A stretch of 64,000 nucleotides of DNA from an uncultured Roseicyclus sp. Its GTDB lineage: Bacteria; Pseudomonadota; Alphaproteobacteria; Rhodobacterales; Rhodobacteraceae. A program made the position numbers and the translations under genes. Below, one piece after another: positions 16,704 through 26,267 of the stretch (positions within the stretch are counted from its first letter, which is position 1; every line of letters starts with the position of its first letter). The stretch is from assembly GCA_947491935.1 (NCBI GenBank), contig CANLLF010000003.1, positions 516,397 through 580,396 of the forward strand. The letters are read 5' to 3'. The notes beneath the pieces were generated by a model. That model was given only the letters and a program-made list of their open reading frames with translations, was not told the DNA's origin and did not search any database.

Positions 16704-18608
16704 ATGAGCTACAGAGACACCTATGCCGCCTGGGCGAAGGATCCGACCGGGTTTTGGGAGGCGCATGCGACGGTCCTGATGGATTGGATCACACCGCCCG
16801 CAACCACGTTCAACCCCGAGGCCGGGGTCTATGGCCGCTGGTTTGAAGGCGGCACCTGCAACACCTGCTGGAACGCGGTGGATCGCCACGTGGAGGCCGG
16901 GCACGGAGACAGGGCGGCCATCATCTACGACAGCCCGGTGACGGATACCAAGCGCACGATCACCTATGCGGAATTGCTCGATGAGGTCGCAACGCTTGGT
17001 GCGGTGCTTCAGGACCGCGGCGTGGGGCAGGGGGATCGCGTTATCATCTACATGCCGATGGTGGCCGAAGCCGTCATCGCCATGTTGGCCTGCGCGCGCA
17101 TTGGTGCGGTGCATTCGGTGGTGTTCGGCGGGTTCGCCGCGCCGGAACTGGCCACACGCATCGACGATGCCGGCGCGACGGCGGTGATCACCGCGTCATG
17201 CGGGATCGAGCCCGGGCGCGTGATCGATTACATGAGCTTGCTGTCGGAAGCCATTGATATAGCGTCTGTAAAACCTGCCACATGTATCGTTCTTCAGCGG
17301 GATGTTCAGCCGTGCAACCTGACCGATGGGCGGGACGTGAACTGGGCCGATGCCATGGCCGATGCGCGGGCCAATGGACGGCGCGCCGATTGTGTGGAGG
17401 TCGCGGCGACGGACCCGGCCTATATCCTTTACACCTCCGGCACGACCGGCCAGCCCAAGGGCGTGGTCCGGGATACGGGCGGCCATATGGTGGCGTTGGC
17501 CTGGACGATGGAGAACCTCTATGGCGTGAAGCCTGGCGAGGTGTTCTGGGCCGCGTCCGATGTCGGCTGGGTCGTGGGGCATTCCTATATCTGCTATGCG
17601 CCGCTGCTGCATGGCTGCACGACCGTCGTTTATGAAGGGAAACCAATCGGTACGCCGGATGCCGGCGCGTTCTGGCGGGTGATCTCCGAGCATGATGTCA
17701 GCGTCCTTTTCACCGCGCCCACGGCCTTCCGCGCAATCCGCGGGCAGGATCCCGAGGGCGCGCTTCTGACCGATTACGACATATCGAGCCTGCGCACGCT
17801 GTTCCTGGCCGGCGAACGGTCGGACCCCGCCACGCTGGCCTGGGCCGAGGCCAAACTGGGCGTGCCGGTCATCGACCATTGGTGGCAGACCGAGACCGGA
17901 TGGGCGATTTCGGCGATCCCGATGGGGATTGAGGCGCTGCCGGTGAAACACGGGAGCCCGGGCGTGCCGATGCCGGGCTATGATGTGCAAGTGCTGGATG
18001 ACGGTGGCAATCCTGTGCCCAATGGAACCTTGGGCAACATCGTGGTGAAACTGCCCCTGCCGCCATCCTGCCTGCCGACTCTCTGGAATGCGGAGGATCG
18101 GTTCAGATCCTCCTATCTCAATGAATTTCCTGGGTTTTATGCGACATCCGATGCCGGGATTCTGGATGATGACGGCTATCTGCACATCATGGCGCGGACC
18201 GATGACATCATCAATGTGGCGGGCCACAGGCTCAGCACCGGCGCCATGGAAGAGGTTCTGGCGCATCACGAGGCCGTCGCCGAATGTGCCGTGATCGGCA
18301 AGGCCGATGAATTGAAAGGCCAGCTGCCGCTTGGCTTCTTCGTGCTGAAATCCGGCGTCACACAGGATGAGGATGCGATTGCGGCGGAGCTGGTGAAGCT
18401 TGTGCGCCATGACATTGGTGCCGTGGCGGCCTTCAAGACCGCCGTGGCCGTAAAACGGCTGCCCAAGACACGATCCGGCAAGGTGCTGCGCGGAACGATG
18501 CAGAAGATCGCCGATGCCAAAGCCTACAAGATGCCGGCGGCAATCGATGATCCGGCGATCCTTGACGAGATCACCGAGGCACTGGGCGCAAAGGGACTGA
18601 TCGGATGA
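16704..18608 (+). CDS. prpE: Propionyl-CoA synthetase
   Basis: AMP-forming short-chain acyl-CoA synthetase, 634 residues, of the PrpE branch of the acetyl-CoA synthetase family. The N-terminal ACAS cap is followed by the loop [12 protein letters not shown] (about residues 240-252), the PrpE-like segment [11 protein letters not shown], and the C-terminal catalytic lysine in [12 protein letters not shown]. Propionate is the usual substrate; acetate or other short acids are possible. No methylcitrate genes lie nearby. The stop shares an ATGA overlap with the RidA-like gene, so the two are coupled. Confidence 0.9.
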   Translation: MSYRDTYAAWAKDPTGFWEAHATVLMDWITPPATTFNPEAGVYGRWFEGGTCNTCWNAVDRHVEAGHGDRAAIIYDSPVTDTKRTITYAELLDEVATLGAVLQDRGVGQGDRVIIYMPMVAEAVIAMLACARIGAVHSVVFGGFAAPELATRIDDAGATAVITASCGIEPGRVIDYMSLLSEAIDIASVKPATCIVLQRDVQPCNLTDGRDVNWADAMADARANGRRADCVEVAATDPAYILYTSGTTGQPKGVVRDTGGHMVALAWTMENLYGVKPGEVFWAASDVGWVVGHSYICYAPLLHGCTTVVYEGKPIGTPDAGAFWRVISEHDVSVLFTAPTAFRAIRGQDPEGALLTDYDISSLRTLFLAGERSDPATLAWAEAKLGVPVIDHWWQTETGWAISAIPMGIEALPVKHGSPGVPMPGYDVQVLDDGGNPVPNGTLGNIVVKLPLPPSCLPTLWNAEDRFRSSYLNEFPGFYATSDAGILDDDGYLHIMARTDDIINVAGHRLSTGAMEEVLAHHEAVAECAVIGKADELKGQLPLGFFVLKSGVTQDEDAIAAELVKLVRHDIGAVAAFKTAVAVKRLPKTRSGKVLRGTMQKIADAKAYKMPAAIDDPAILDEITEALGAKGLIG

Positions 18609-18946
18609 TCGAACGGCGCCAGACATCCGCGCGAATGTCGAAGATCGTGATCCACAACGGCGTGGCATATCTGTGCGGGCAGGTCGGGGCAGGTGACGGC
18701 GTCGCCGAGCAAACCAGCGATTGCCTGTCTCGCATCGATGCCCTGCTCAAGGAGGCGGGATCGGATCGCGAGTATATATTGCAGGCGATCATCTGGCTGA
18801 GCGACATGGCGGATTTCGCCGCGATGAATGCCGTCTGGGATGCCTGGGTGCCCGAGGGCCACGCACCGGCGCGCGCCTGTGGCGAAGCAAAGCTGGCGCG
18901 GGACGTCCTGAAGGTCGAGATCATCGTCACAGCGGCCGTTAAGTGA
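18605..18946 (+). CDS. RidA/YjgF-family protein
   Basis: A 113-residue protein of the Rid (YjgF/UK114) family; RidA members hydrolyse reactive enamine/imine intermediates from PLP enzymes. Visible are the N-terminal strand [14 protein letters not shown] and the C-terminal [19 protein letters not shown] with the conserved arginine. It is not the canonical RidA but one of the divergent Rid groups. The four-base overlap with prpE suggests a shared role, perhaps detoxifying a product of the same catabolic route; that is inference. Confidence 0.8.
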   Translation: MIERRQTSARMSKIVIHNGVAYLCGQVGAGDGVAEQTSDCLSRIDALLKEAGSDREYILQAIIWLSDMADFAAMNAVWDAWVPEGHAPARACGEAKLARDVLKVEIIVTAAVK

Positions 18947-19010
18947 TTGGTGTGTCTGGTATCTATATATTTAACATAATCATGATTACTGGCTAAGTGG
19001 ATCAAGAAAT

Positions 19011-19937
19011 ATGGTGCTGAGCGACCTCCTCCCTTCCGGCTATGTGGATGCGCACCATCACGTTTGGGCGCCTGAGAGCCGTGGTGATGAGATCGGATAT
19101 GCCTGGCTGCGCAACATCGGTGCGATGAAACCGTTTGGCGACCCGACGCCGATCCAGCGCGACTACCTGATGGAGGAGTTTCTGGCCGAGGCTGCGATGC
19201 GGCCGTTTGGGTCGGTCCATGTGCAGACGGACGGTGCCTTGCGCGATCCGGTGGCGGAAACACGCTTTGTGCAGGCTGAGGCCGACCGAATGGATCACAC
19301 GGTGAAAATCGTTGCTTTGGCGGACCTGAGCGTCGGTGATCTGCGCGATACCCTGCGACGGCACGCAGTGAGCCGCGGTTTCTGCGGCGTGCGTCAGATC
19401 GTGGCGCGGCTGGGCCATAGGCCGGATTTGTCATTCGCGCCAAGGGATTACCTGACGGACAAGGCTTGGATTAACGGCCTTAAGGTTTTAGAGGATCAGG
19501 GGCTTACGTTTGACTTGCAGATGTATCCCGAGCAGGCCGACACAGCGCTTGAGGCGCTATCGGCGACTCCTGCCCTTAAGGTCATCATCGACCACGCGCT
19601 GTGCCCCTATGACATGCAATCGCCGCCTGGCGTGATCCGCTGGCGGGACGCGGTGCGGCAAATGGCCGGACGTCAAAACACATACGTCAAATTGAGCGGC
19701 TTCGGGATGTATGACGCCGCCTGGATCGGGTCGGATTGGGCGAAATCCTGCGTTGCGTTTCTGCTTGAGCAGTTTGGTGCGGATCGTGTGATGTGGGGCA
19801 GCAATTATCCGGTAGAAAAACTGGCGGCGACCTATGGCGATACGATGACCAGCATTGCCGCATGGCTGCCGGAGGACACACGCGAGAATATATTTTTACA
19901 TTCTGCATCAGAAGTTTACGGGGTGACGTTAACCTAA
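19011..19937 (+). CDS. Amidohydrolase-family protein (COG3618, fuconolactonase-like)
   Basis: TIM-barrel amidohydrolase, 308 residues, of the group containing L-fucono- and other lactone hydrolases. The metal-binding start DAHHHVW (residues about 13-19), the strand VKLSGFGMY, and the late WGSNYPVEK are characteristic. The substrate is unknown. It follows the Rid gene by 64 bp, an AT-rich spacer that may contain its own promoter. Its 3' end overlaps the convergent phoB gene by 9 bp. Confidence 0.82.
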   Translation: MVLSDLLPSGYVDAHHHVWAPESRGDEIGYAWLRNIGAMKPFGDPTPIQRDYLMEEFLAEAAMRPFGSVHVQTDGALRDPVAETRFVQAEADRMDHTVKIVALADLSVGDLRDTLRRHAVSRGFCGVRQIVARLGHRPDLSFAPRDYLTDKAWINGLKVLEDQGLTFDLQMYPEQADTALEALSATPALKVIIDHALCPYDMQSPPGVIRWRDAVRQMAGRQNTYVKLSGFGMYDAAWIGSDWAKSCVAFLLEQFGADRVMWGSNYPVEKLAATYGDTMTSIAAWLPEDTRENIFLHSASEVYGVTLT

Positions 19938-20615
19938 CGCATATCCAGCGCCGCGTACCGTGCGGATGGGATCCCCGGCATCCGACGCCCTCAGGGCCTT
20001 GCGCAACCGGCCCACATGGACATCGACCGTGCGGCTGTCGACATAGATGTCCCTGCCCCAGACACGATCCAGAAGCTGTTCACGGGACCAGACGCGCCCC
20101 GGACGCTCCATCAGCGCGGTCAGGAGCCGGAATTCGGTGGGCCCCAGCGTCAGCGGCACATCGGCGCGGAACACCCGGTGTTCGGCCAGATCGACGAGGA
20201 TGTCTTCATATTCCAACCGCTCCCCCACTGTTGCCGGGCGCACCCGGCGCAGTTGGGTGCGCAAGCGGGCCAGAAGCTCGGCCACGGAATAGGGCTTGGT
20301 GACGTAATCGTCGGCACCGGTTTCCAGCCCACGAACCTTGTCGGTTTCCTCGGATCGGGCCGAAAGCATGATGATCGGAATGCGGGCCGTTTCCGCGCCC
20401 ATCTTGAGCTGGCGGCAGACCTCGATACCGGACACATGGGGCAGCATCCAATCGAGCACGATCACATCAGGCGGCGTTTCCCGCACGGCCACCAGGGCCT
20501 CGTCGCCCGCCGCGGCCGTCATCACGTCAAAGCCTTCGGCGCGGATATTGTAGGCCAGCACTTCGCGTTGCGCGGGCTCATCCTCGACCACCAGAACAAC
20601 GGGTTCACCGGCCAT
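19929..20615 (-). CDS. phoB: Phosphate regulon response regulator
   Basis: OmpR-type response regulator, 228 residues. The receiver domain has the acidic pair EDE near residue 11 and the phospho-acceptor Asp in VIVLDWMLP (about residue 55), with KPYS at the switch lysine. The C-terminal winged helix contains LGPTEFRLLTALMERPGRV and SRTVDVHVGRLRKAL, as in PhoB. It is the last gene of the phoR-pst-phoU-phoB array, three bases after phoU, and should bind the Pho box before pstS when phosphate is scarce. Confidence 0.95.
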   Translation of the reverse strand: MAGEPVVLVVEDEPAQREVLAYNIRAEGFDVMTAAAGDEALVAVRETPPDVIVLDWMLPHVSGIEVCRQLKMGAETARIPIIMLSARSEETDKVRGLETGADDYVTKPYSVAELLARLRTQLRRVRPATVGERLEYEDILVDLAEHRVFRADVPLTLGPTEFRLLTALMERPGRVWSREQLLDRVWGRDIYVDSRTVDVHVGRLRKALRASDAGDPIRTVRGAGYALG

Positions 20616-20618
20616 GGG

Positions 20619-21329
20619 TCAGGCGCCTTGCACGTAGGGGGTTTTGTCTTCTTTCGGGCGATCCTCATCGGGCAATTCGCCGGTGACGAGGTAGATCACC
20701 TGCTCGGCCACAGAGGTGACGTGATCGCCCATGCGCTCGATATTCTTGGCCATGAAATGCAGGTGCATACAGGTGGTGATATGGCGCGGGTCCTCCATCA
20801 TGTGGGTCAGATATTCGCGGAACAGCGCGGAATACATCTGGTCCACCTCCAGGTCGCGCTGGCGGACATCTTCGGCCAGATCGGCATCGTGCTGGATATA
20901 GGCATCAAGCACGTCCTTGAGCATCAACTCCACTTGGCGCGCCATCCGTTTGAGCGATGCGGTGGTGCCGGGTACCGGCGGAAGCTCGATCACCGATTGG
21001 CTGCGTTTGGCGATGTTCTTGGCGTAATCACCGATCCGCTCCAGATTGGCCGAAACCCGAAAAACGGATAAAACGGTTCGCAGATCCGAGGCTGTGGGCG
21101 CGCGCAGCGCGATGATGCGGGCGGCGTCCTCGTTCACCTGCACTTCCAGCGCATCGATGGCCTTGTCGGCCTTGCGCACGGCCAACGCGAGATCGACATC
21201 GCGGCTTTCCAGCGCTTCGGCGGATTTGGCAATCGCCTCTTCCACCATACCGCCCATGCGCATGATCTTGGCCTGAATGCCCTCAAGATCGCGGTCAAAG
21301 CCCGAAACGATGTGTTCTGAATTCGGCAT
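20619..21329 (-). CDS. phoU: Phosphate transport accessory/regulatory protein PhoU
   Basis: PhoU, 236 residues, an all-helical protein made of two three-helix repeats that links the Pst transporter to PhoR and keeps the regulon off under phosphate sufficiency. Metal-binding-type motifs appear in each half (RIGDYAKNIAKR and RMGDHVTSVAEQ). The ATG at 21329 gives the family N-terminus HIVSGFDRDL. It lies between pstB and phoB. Confidence 0.95.
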   Translation of the reverse strand: MPNSEHIVSGFDRDLEGIQAKIMRMGGMVEEAIAKSAEALESRDVDLALAVRKADKAIDALEVQVNEDAARIIALRAPTASDLRTVLSVFRVSANLERIGDYAKNIAKRSQSVIELPPVPGTTASLKRMARQVELMLKDVLDAYIQHDADLAEDVRQRDLEVDQMYSALFREYLTHMMEDPRHITTCMHLHFMAKNIERMGDHVTSVAEQVIYLVTGELPDEDRPKEDKTPYVQGA

Positions 21330-21348
21330 GTCCTGCCCTGCCCTATGA

Positions 21349-22194
21349 TCAGCCGATGCGGCCGGTAATGTAGCTTTCCGTGCGCGGATCGCTGGGGTTG
21401 GTGAAAATCTTGTCGGTATCGTCAAACTCCACCAATTCGCCGAGGTGGAAAAACGCGGTCTTCTGGCTGACGCGGGCGGCCTGCTGCATGGAATGCGTGA
21501 CAATCACCACCGAGAACCGGCTGCGCAGATCGTCGATCAGCTCTTCCACCTGGGCCGTGGCGATGGGATCGAGGGCGGAGCACGGCTCGTCCATCAGGAG
21601 CACTTCAGGCGAGGTTGCCACGGCGCGCGCGATGCACAACCGCTGCTGCTGACCGCCCGAAAGGCCGGTGCCGGGGGCATCGAGGCGGTCCTTTACCTCG
21701 TCCCAGATCGCGGCGCGGCGCAGGGATTTTTCGACGATTTCGGCCAGATCGGCCTTGTTGCGCGCGAGCCCGTGGATGCGGGGGCCATAGGCCACGTTGT
21801 CGAAGATCGATTTCGGGAACGGGTTGGGTTTCTGAAACACCATGCCCACCTTGGCGCGCAGCTGCACCGGGTCGACCTTGGAGTCGTAGATGTTTTCACC
21901 CTCCAGCGTCACATCGCCTGTCATCCGGCAGCCATCGATCGTGTCATTCATCCGATTCAGGACGCGCAGGAAGGTGGACTTGCCGCAGCCCGACGGGCCG
22001 ATGAACGAGGTCACGGTCTTGTCCGCGATGTCCACATCCACGTGTTTGATGGCGTGGGTGATGGCTTTGTCAGCTGCCATATCCTCGGCACTGCGGGTGC
22101 CGCCCCCTGCCCCGTAGAACACGTCCACGTTGCGGGCCTGCATCTTCAGCTCATCCACGGCGACGCCTTGGTCAATCTGGGTCATATCGTTCAT
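21349..22194 (-). CDS. pstB: Phosphate ABC transporter ATP-binding protein
   Basis: PstB, 281 residues, the ATPase of the high-affinity phosphate importer. Walker [10 protein letters not shown], the PstB-type Q-loop [20 protein letters not shown], signature [14 protein letters not shown] and Walker [14 protein letters not shown] are all present. The ATG at 22194 is chosen because GGAGG lies eight bases before it; two upstream in-frame ATGs directly after the pstA stop lack such a site. The N-terminus before the ATPase core is about 25 residues longer than in E. coli. Confidence 0.96.
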   Translation of the reverse strand: MNDMTQIDQGVAVDELKMQARNVDVFYGAGGGTRSAEDMAADKAITHAIKHVDVDIADKTVTSFIGPSGCGKSTFLRVLNRMNDTIDGCRMTGDVTLEGENIYDSKVDPVQLRAKVGMVFQKPNPFPKSIFDNVAYGPRIHGLARNKADLAEIVEKSLRRAAIWDEVKDRLDAPGTGLSGGQQQRLCIARAVATSPEVLLMDEPCSALDPIATAQVEELIDDLRSRFSVVIVTHSMQQAARVSQKTAFFHLGELVEFDDTDKIFTNPSDPRTESYITGRIG

Positions 22195-22215
22195 GATCGC
22201 ATCCTCCATGGACAT

Positions 22216-23571
22216 CTACCACCGTCTCTCAAAGCGTCGCCTCAGCAAGATGGCGATCAGGTTCATGCATAACAGGAACACCAGAAGCACGATGATCGCG
22301 CCCGAGGCCCGTTCCACAAAGGCAGGGTCGGAGCGTTGAGTCCAGCTATAGACCTGTACGGGCAAGGCGGTGGCGCCATCCCCCATCAGCGGGAAAGAGT
22401 TGGAATGGACCGACATCAGATCGGGGTATTCGCGGACAAAGGCCACCATGCCGATCAGCAAGAGCGGCGCGGTTTCGCCGAGCGCCTGGGCCAGGCCGAT
22501 GATGGTGCCGGTCAGGATGCCGGGCGCGGCCAGTGGCAGGACGTGGTGGAAGATCGATTGCGTTTTCGATGCGCCAAGGCCAAGGGCCGCCTGCCGGATC
22601 GACGGCGGCACGGCGCGCAAGCTGGCGCGGGTGGCGATGATGATGGTGGGCAGCGTCATCAGCGTCAGGACCAGCCCGCCGACTAATGGCGAGGATTGGT
22701 TGAATTCCATGAAGTTGATGAAGACCGCGAGGCCAAGGATACCGAAGACGATGGAGGGCACGGCGGCAAGGTTCGAGATATTCACCTCGATCAGGTCGGT
22801 CAGTCGGTTTTTTGGCGCGAATTCCTCAAGATAAATCGAGGCCGCGACGCCGATGGGCAGGGCCAGCACAAGCACCACAAGCATCATGTAGAATGACCCG
22901 ATGATGGCCACCCCCAGCCCGGCGGCCTCGGGGCGGGAGCCCGACGCATCGGGGGCGGTGATGAAATCCCAGTTGAAGCGCGTTTCGACCGCCCCGCGAT
23001 CGGCCAGTATCTGGGCCAGCTCAAGCTGCGCGGGCGTGACGTTCCGGTCGCGCTCGGCGCTCTCCATCGTCACGCGGCCTTTGAAAAAGCCGTCGATGCG
23101 CCCGCCCATCAGGATCTGCGCGTCAATCGTCTGGCCGACCAGATCGGGATTGGCCAGTACCATACCCCGGATCTGGGCCGGGGCCTCTTCGCTGAGCATC
23201 GCGGCCAGTTCCCGCACGCCCATATCGGTTTCGATGCCTTCGGCGTCGAGATGCGCCTCGAACGCGGTGGCCAGAAGCGGCAGGTAGCCAAACGTCGTGA
23301 CCCGCGCCATTTCGCCCGGATCGCGGTTGCCATCGGGGTCCACCCGCTCGGCCGTCAGCTCAATCGGAAAGCTCACATAGGTCTGCCGGAAGGAGCTGAG
23401 CCCGTTGCCGAGGATCGACACCAGAAGCACGATCAGCGCCAGGATCCCGACGCCAACGGCCGCCATGCCATAGGCGCGGAACCGTCGCTCGGCCCGGTTG
23501 CGCCTGACCGTGCGCGCATCGGCGGCAAAGAGGCTGCGTTTGGGCGCTGTGGAGATCGGCATATCGGTCAT
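22216..23571 (-). CDS. pstA: Phosphate ABC transporter permease PstA
   Basis: PstA, 451 residues, inner-membrane permease. It is much longer than the E. coli protein because a DUF3333-type N-terminal extension follows the first transmembrane helix and places about 170 residues in the periplasm. The BPD permease core begins near residue 220 (LGVAIIGSFYMMLVVLVLALPIG) and carries the EAA loop RQAALGLGASKTQSIFHHVLP. The start overlaps the pstC stop by four bases. Confidence 0.93.
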   Translation of the reverse strand: MTDMPISTAPKRSLFAADARTVRRNRAERRFRAYGMAAVGVGILALIVLLVSILGNGLSSFRQTYVSFPIELTAERVDPDGNRDPGEMARVTTFGYLPLLATAFEAHLDAEGIETDMGVRELAAMLSEEAPAQIRGMVLANPDLVGQTIDAQILMGGRIDGFFKGRVTMESAERDRNVTPAQLELAQILADRGAVETRFNWDFITAPDASGSRPEAAGLGVAIIGSFYMMLVVLVLALPIGVAASIYLEEFAPKNRLTDLIEVNISNLAAVPSIVFGILGLAVFINFMEFNQSSPLVGGLVLTLMTLPTIIIATRASLRAVPPSIRQAALGLGASKTQSIFHHVLPLAAPGILTGTIIGLAQALGETAPLLLIGMVAFVREYPDLMSVHSNSFPLMGDGATALPVQVYSWTQRSDPAFVERASGAIIVLLVFLLCMNLIAILLRRRFERRW

Positions 23572-25019
23572 TCATATTGCTCCCGATACTTGCGCACGAT
23601 GTAGAGCGCGAAGATGTTGAGCCCGAGGGTGATGACGAAGAGCGTCAGGCCAAGTGCGAAGGCTACCAGCGCCTCGGGGCTGGAGAAATCGGTATCACCG
23701 GTCAACTGACCCACGATTTTGACGGTGACGGTTGTCATGGCTTCGAACGGGTTGAGATCGAGCCGGGCCGCCGCCCCTGCCCCAAGGACCACGATCATCG
23801 TCTCGCCAATGGCGCGCGACGCCGCCAGCAAGACGGCCCCGACGATGCCGGGCAAAGCGGCGGGCAGGACAACCTGCTTCACGGTCTCGGATTGCGTGGC
23901 GCCAAGCCCGTAGGAGCCATCCCGTAACGATTGTGGGACGGCGTTGATGATGTCATCGGACAGGGACGACACGAAGGGGATCAACATGATGCCCATCACG
24001 ATGCCAGCCGTCATCACGCTGGACGACGAATTGCCGAGGCCCAGGGGGGCGGCGAAATAATCGCGCAACATCGGCCCTACGGTGATCAGCGCGAAAAGGC
24101 CGTAGACGATGGTGGGGATGCCCGCGAGAACCTCGATCAGCGGCTTGGCGACCGAGCGCACGCGTTTCGTGGCGTATTCCGCCATGAAGATCGCCGCGAA
24201 AAGGCCGATGGGCACCGCCACCAGCAAGGCGATGAAGGAGATGTAAAGCGTGCCCCAGAGGAGCGGGATCAGGCCAAGTTCGGAGTTGCCCTCGAACGAG
24301 GGGCGCCATTCGAGGCCGAAGAAGAAATCCTGCCAGGGGTAGAGTTGAAAGAAATTCCGGGTGTCCCACAGCATCGAAAGGACAATGCCAACGGTCGTCA
24401 GGATCGCCAGGGTGGAGGCGAGCATCAGGACGCCCAGGATCATGTATTCCACCCGGTTGCGGGCGCGCAGGTCTTTGTTCGTGCGCAGATAGGCATAGGC
24501 AAGGCCCGCAACCGCAAGGGCAAACACCGCGACGGTCATCCAAGTCCGGCCCGCGCCCGACATCTCGCGGAAGCTTTGGGCGGCTTGCAGGACCTCGGGG
24601 CTGACATCGGCGCCGAGGGCCACGCCCGCATCCGCCAGTTGCTGGCGGATATCGTCGCCCACGCTCAGGTCCAGCGCGTGACGGCCGTTGAAGGCACCGC
24701 GCTCCACGGCAGTGTCGATCCCGTCGGCAAGGCGGCGGATCTCGGTCATCAACAGATCGCGGGAAGCCGCTTCGGCAACATAGCTGTCCGGCAATTGCGC
24801 CGAGATCACGCGGTCGATCACGATGGGCTGCGCCATCAGCCAGACGCCCAGGACCAGCAGCGCGGGCACCAGCGTGAGAAGCGTGACATTGGTGCCGTAA
24901 TAGACCGGCAGCGAATGCAGGATGCGCGCGTCGCCCCCGGCACTGGCCACCGCGCGCTGACGTCCGAGCACGAAGCCAAGCGCACCAAGCGCCAGAAGGG
25001 TGATCAGGATCCAGAGCAT
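23568..25019 (-). CDS. pstC: Phosphate ABC transporter permease PstC
   Basis: PstC, 483 residues, partner of PstA. Like PstA it is enlarged: three N-terminal hydrophobic segments and a roughly 90-residue periplasmic insertion come before the conserved permease core (IPLLWGTLYISFIALLVAVP) and the EAA loop DGSYGLGATQSETVKQVVLP. Such long PstC/PstA pairs are usual in this group. It starts 75 bp after pstS in the operon. Confidence 0.93.
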   Translation of the reverse strand: MLWILITLLALGALGFVLGRQRAVASAGGDARILHSLPVYYGTNVTLLTLVPALLVLGVWLMAQPIVIDRVISAQLPDSYVAEAASRDLLMTEIRRLADGIDTAVERGAFNGRHALDLSVGDDIRQQLADAGVALGADVSPEVLQAAQSFREMSGAGRTWMTVAVFALAVAGLAYAYLRTNKDLRARNRVEYMILGVLMLASTLAILTTVGIVLSMLWDTRNFFQLYPWQDFFFGLEWRPSFEGNSELGLIPLLWGTLYISFIALLVAVPIGLFAAIFMAEYATKRVRSVAKPLIEVLAGIPTIVYGLFALITVGPMLRDYFAAPLGLGNSSSSVMTAGIVMGIMLIPFVSSLSDDIINAVPQSLRDGSYGLGATQSETVKQVVLPAALPGIVGAVLLAASRAIGETMIVVLGAGAAARLDLNPFEAMTTVTVKIVGQLTGDTDFSSPEALVAFALGLTLFVITLGLNIFALYIVRKYREQYE

Positions 25020-25094
25020 GGCGGCTTTCCGGTCTCAGGCAGGTGTGGGGCGGGGCCGATCACGCGGCCCCCGCCCGGTTTCGTCGCAGGCGGC

Positions 25095-26129
25095 TCAGTT
25101 GCTCATCGGGGTGCCGTTGGCAACCGTCGCCTGCACCTCGGCCAGTTCCGGGTCGGAGACCAGGCCATAGGCGGCCAGTGGGCCGAACGGGCCGGCGATA
25201 TCGTCGCTCACAAAGAAGGAGGCATATTCCTGAAGGCCGGGGATCACACCGACATGCGCCGCCTTGATGTAGAAGAAGAGCGGACGCGAAACCGGGTATT
25301 CGCCGGTGGCGATGGTGTCGACGGTGGGTTCGATACCGCCCATCGTGGCGACCTGCAGCGTATCGGTGTTGTTCTCGTAGAACGCCAGGCCGAAGACGCC
25401 GATCCCGTTGGTGTCCGCGGAGATGCGGGCCAGTGTTTCGGTGTAGTCGCCATCGATATCCACCGACAGGCCGTCGGCGCGCAGCTCAAGGCAGGCATCC
25501 TCGGCCGCATCTTCGTCCATCCCCATTTCCATCATCGCAGCCAGCGAACCGGTATCTTCGCAGCCCTGCAGGATCACGTTGTCTTCAAAGACCTCGCGGG
25601 TGCCGTGGCGGGTGCCGGGGATGAAGGCGGCAATCGGCTGATCCGGGAGATCGCCGTTCACTTCGGCCCAGTTGGTGTTCGGGTTGGCCACCATTTCGCC
25701 ATCGACAGGCAGGTTGGCGGTGAGTGCCAGATACCAATCGGACGGTGTGAACTCAAACGACGGGCCGTTGATGTCGGACGCGAAGACGATGCCGTCGTAG
25801 CCGAAGCGCACTTCGATGATGTCGGTCACGCCATTGGCGGCGCAGGTCTCGATCTCGTTGGGGCGGATCGAGCGCGAGGAATTCGCGATATCGATGGTGT
25901 TCTCGCCAACACCTTCACAGAAGCGGCGCAGGCCGGTGGACGAGCCACCCGATTCGACGACCGGTGTGGGGAAATCGAAGTTTTCGCCAAAGGCCTCGGC
26001 CACGATGGTGGCGTAGGGCAGCACGGTGGACGAACCGGCGATCTGCACGTTGTCGCGGCTTTGGGCCGATGCGGTTGTGGCAATGGCAGCGACGGCAAGC
26101 GTCGAGACGGTGAGCTTTGCGAAAGACAT
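25095..26129 (-). CDS. pstS: Periplasmic phosphate-binding protein
   Basis: PstS, 344 residues, high-affinity periplasmic phosphate receptor. A signal peptide ends at ATTASAQS; the phosphate-binding loops IAGSSTVLPYA, ESGGSSTGLRRF and DIANSSRSI follow, and GTRHGTREVF gives the arginine-serine loop. The ATG at 26129 has a GGAGAG Shine-Dalgarno. A three-unit Pho box lies about 90 bp upstream, so expression should depend on PhoB. It is the first gene of pstSCAB-phoU-phoB. Confidence 0.95.
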   Translation of the reverse strand: MSFAKLTVSTLAVAAIATTASAQSRDNVQIAGSSTVLPYATIVAEAFGENFDFPTPVVESGGSSTGLRRFCEGVGENTIDIANSSRSIRPNEIETCAANGVTDIIEVRFGYDGIVFASDINGPSFEFTPSDWYLALTANLPVDGEMVANPNTNWAEVNGDLPDQPIAAFIPGTRHGTREVFEDNVILQGCEDTGSLAAMMEMGMDEDAAEDACLELRADGLSVDIDGDYTETLARISADTNGIGVFGLAFYENNTDTLQVATMGGIEPTVDTIATGEYPVSRPLFFYIKAAHVGVIPGLQEYASFFVSDDIAGPFGPLAAYGLVSDPELAEVQATVANGTPMSN

Positions 26130-26219
26130 GTTGGCTCTCTCCAGGTGTGTTTCAGACATCCAGGCGCGCGAGATAATCGATGCGCATCCAAGGCCCGACC
26201 TAAGGATGTGTCGCAATGC

Positions 26220-26252
26220 TTTTGTGACAGCTGTGTAACGGTTTTATGACAG
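26220..26252 (-). promoter_or_regulatory. Pho box, three 11-bp units
   Basis: On the minus strand three tandem 11-base units read CTGTCATAAAA, CCGTTACACAG and CTGTCACAAAA. Units 1 and 3 match the PhoB half-site CTGTCAY plus an A-rich spacer; the middle unit is degenerate. The site ends about 90 bp before the pstS ATG, a normal distance for an activator overlapping the -35 region. Confidence 0.85.
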
Positions 26253-26267
26253 CGCGCCGGGGCGACA

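Noticed and set aside
23931..26249. A 772-codon open frame on the plus strand
   Set aside because: It lies wholly antisense to pstC and pstS, has the Arg/His/Gly-rich composition expected of a GC-rich shadow frame, and shows no domain.
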